In this document: positions 40,575 to 40,677 of the stretch, piece by piece | How positions within the stretch are numbered: position 1 is the first letter of the stretch | Layout: each line of letters begins with the position of its first letter | The notes under the pieces: model-generated | The model's database searches: none | Seen by the model: the letters and a program-made list of their open reading frames with translations, nothing else | Told to the model about the DNA's origin: nothing | Source of the DNA: an uncultured Bacteroidota bacterium | GTDB lineage: Bacteria > Bacteroidota > Bacteroidia > Bacteroidales > Bacteroidaceae | Assembly: GCA_947168315.1 (NCBI GenBank) | Contig: CAMVLL010000011.1 | Span: 1 to 40,677 of the forward strand | Length of the DNA: 40,677 nucleotides | Direction of reading: 5' to 3' | Translations under genes and position numbers: made by a program

Positions 40575-40677
40575 TCAGTGACAAGAGGTAAACCACCGTG
40601 CTAAATCACCTTCGCACTCCAGCTGGTCACCCTTGCGGTAAGCGATTTCTTCACCCTCCCGTTCGCAGAACTCCCGA
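40575..40677 (-). pseudogene. Fragment resembling the N-terminal part of a Crp/Fnr-family regulator
   Basis: Reading on the minus strand from the window edge, 33 codons end in TGA at 40575-40577. The residues EFCEREGEEIAYRKGDQLE and EGDLARWF fit the start of a Bacteroidetes Crp/Fnr cyclic-nucleotide-binding domain (…KGD…EGD… pattern), but the frame ends where the beta roll should continue. It is either a broken gene or the real gene shifted in frame; the upstream part lies outside the window. Low-certainty family call. Confidence 0.4.

Overview
The window looks like chromosomal DNA of a gut Bacteroidales, most likely a Parabacteroides-type genome. That assignment is inference from gene content and promoter style; I ran no database search. 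Supporting signs are: a fused fucokinase/GDP-fucose pyrophosphorylase (Fkp); many Cys-anchored lipoproteins; GH78, GH88 and GH127 glycan enzymes; the long Bacteroidetes form of IspG; the uridine-kinase-like protein with a TGS-type N-terminus; and promoters of the Bacteroidetes type TTTG-N19/20-TAnnTTTG with few Shine-Dalgarno sequences. I see no insertion sequence, CRISPR array, rRNA gene or complete integrase.

Layout. 170-6749 (minus): fkp, a GH78-like lipoprotein and a sialate O-acetylesterase-like enzyme, a glycan-foraging set. 6895-11585 (plus): sppA-lpxK-punA-thiL. 11586-12126: non-coding gap filled by copy A of a dispersed repeat element. 12127-15609 (minus): the three-gene proton-translocating transhydrogenase pntA1-pntA2-pntB, whose pntB carries a second complete NADP(H)-binding domain III. 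15782-18105 (minus): nitroreductase-family lipoprotein and pckA. 18338-19006 (plus): upp. 19102-24087 (minus): rpoN-PAP2-gcvH-purE-ispG. 24160-25830 (minus): uridine kinase-like protein. 26182-29508 (plus): GH127 lipoprotein. 29578-31051 (minus): two FKBP isomerases. 31308-32242 (plus): sirtuin and rubredoxin. 32243-32717: copy B of the dispersed repeat, inverted relative to copy A. 32718-36357 (minus): GH88 lipoprotein and pnp. 36530-38782 (plus): thioredoxin-fold lipoprotein, greA, HIT protein. 38853-39896 (minus): mannose-1-phosphate guanylyltransferase. 40060-40143 (plus): tRNA-Leu(CAA), followed by a gene-poor, remnant-like stretch to the window end.

How the genes connect. Fkp and ManC supply GDP-fucose and GDP-mannose for surface glycans, while the GH78, GH88, GH127 and esterase enzymes take apart plant or host glycans. 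PckA, PntAB and the nitroreductase belong to central carbon and redox balance. SppA, LpxK and the FKBPs serve the envelope.

The most unusual items are: (1) the tandem domain III in PntB, whose two copies differ at nine nucleotide positions, all synonymous, while the linkers have diverged; (2) a modular 330-410 bp intergenic element present twice, each time between convergent genes, with five 21-bp iterons and conserved hairpins; (3) a terminator between the promoter and start codon of greA; (4) a pair of perfect 38-bp repeats between the divergent FKBP and sirtuin genes.
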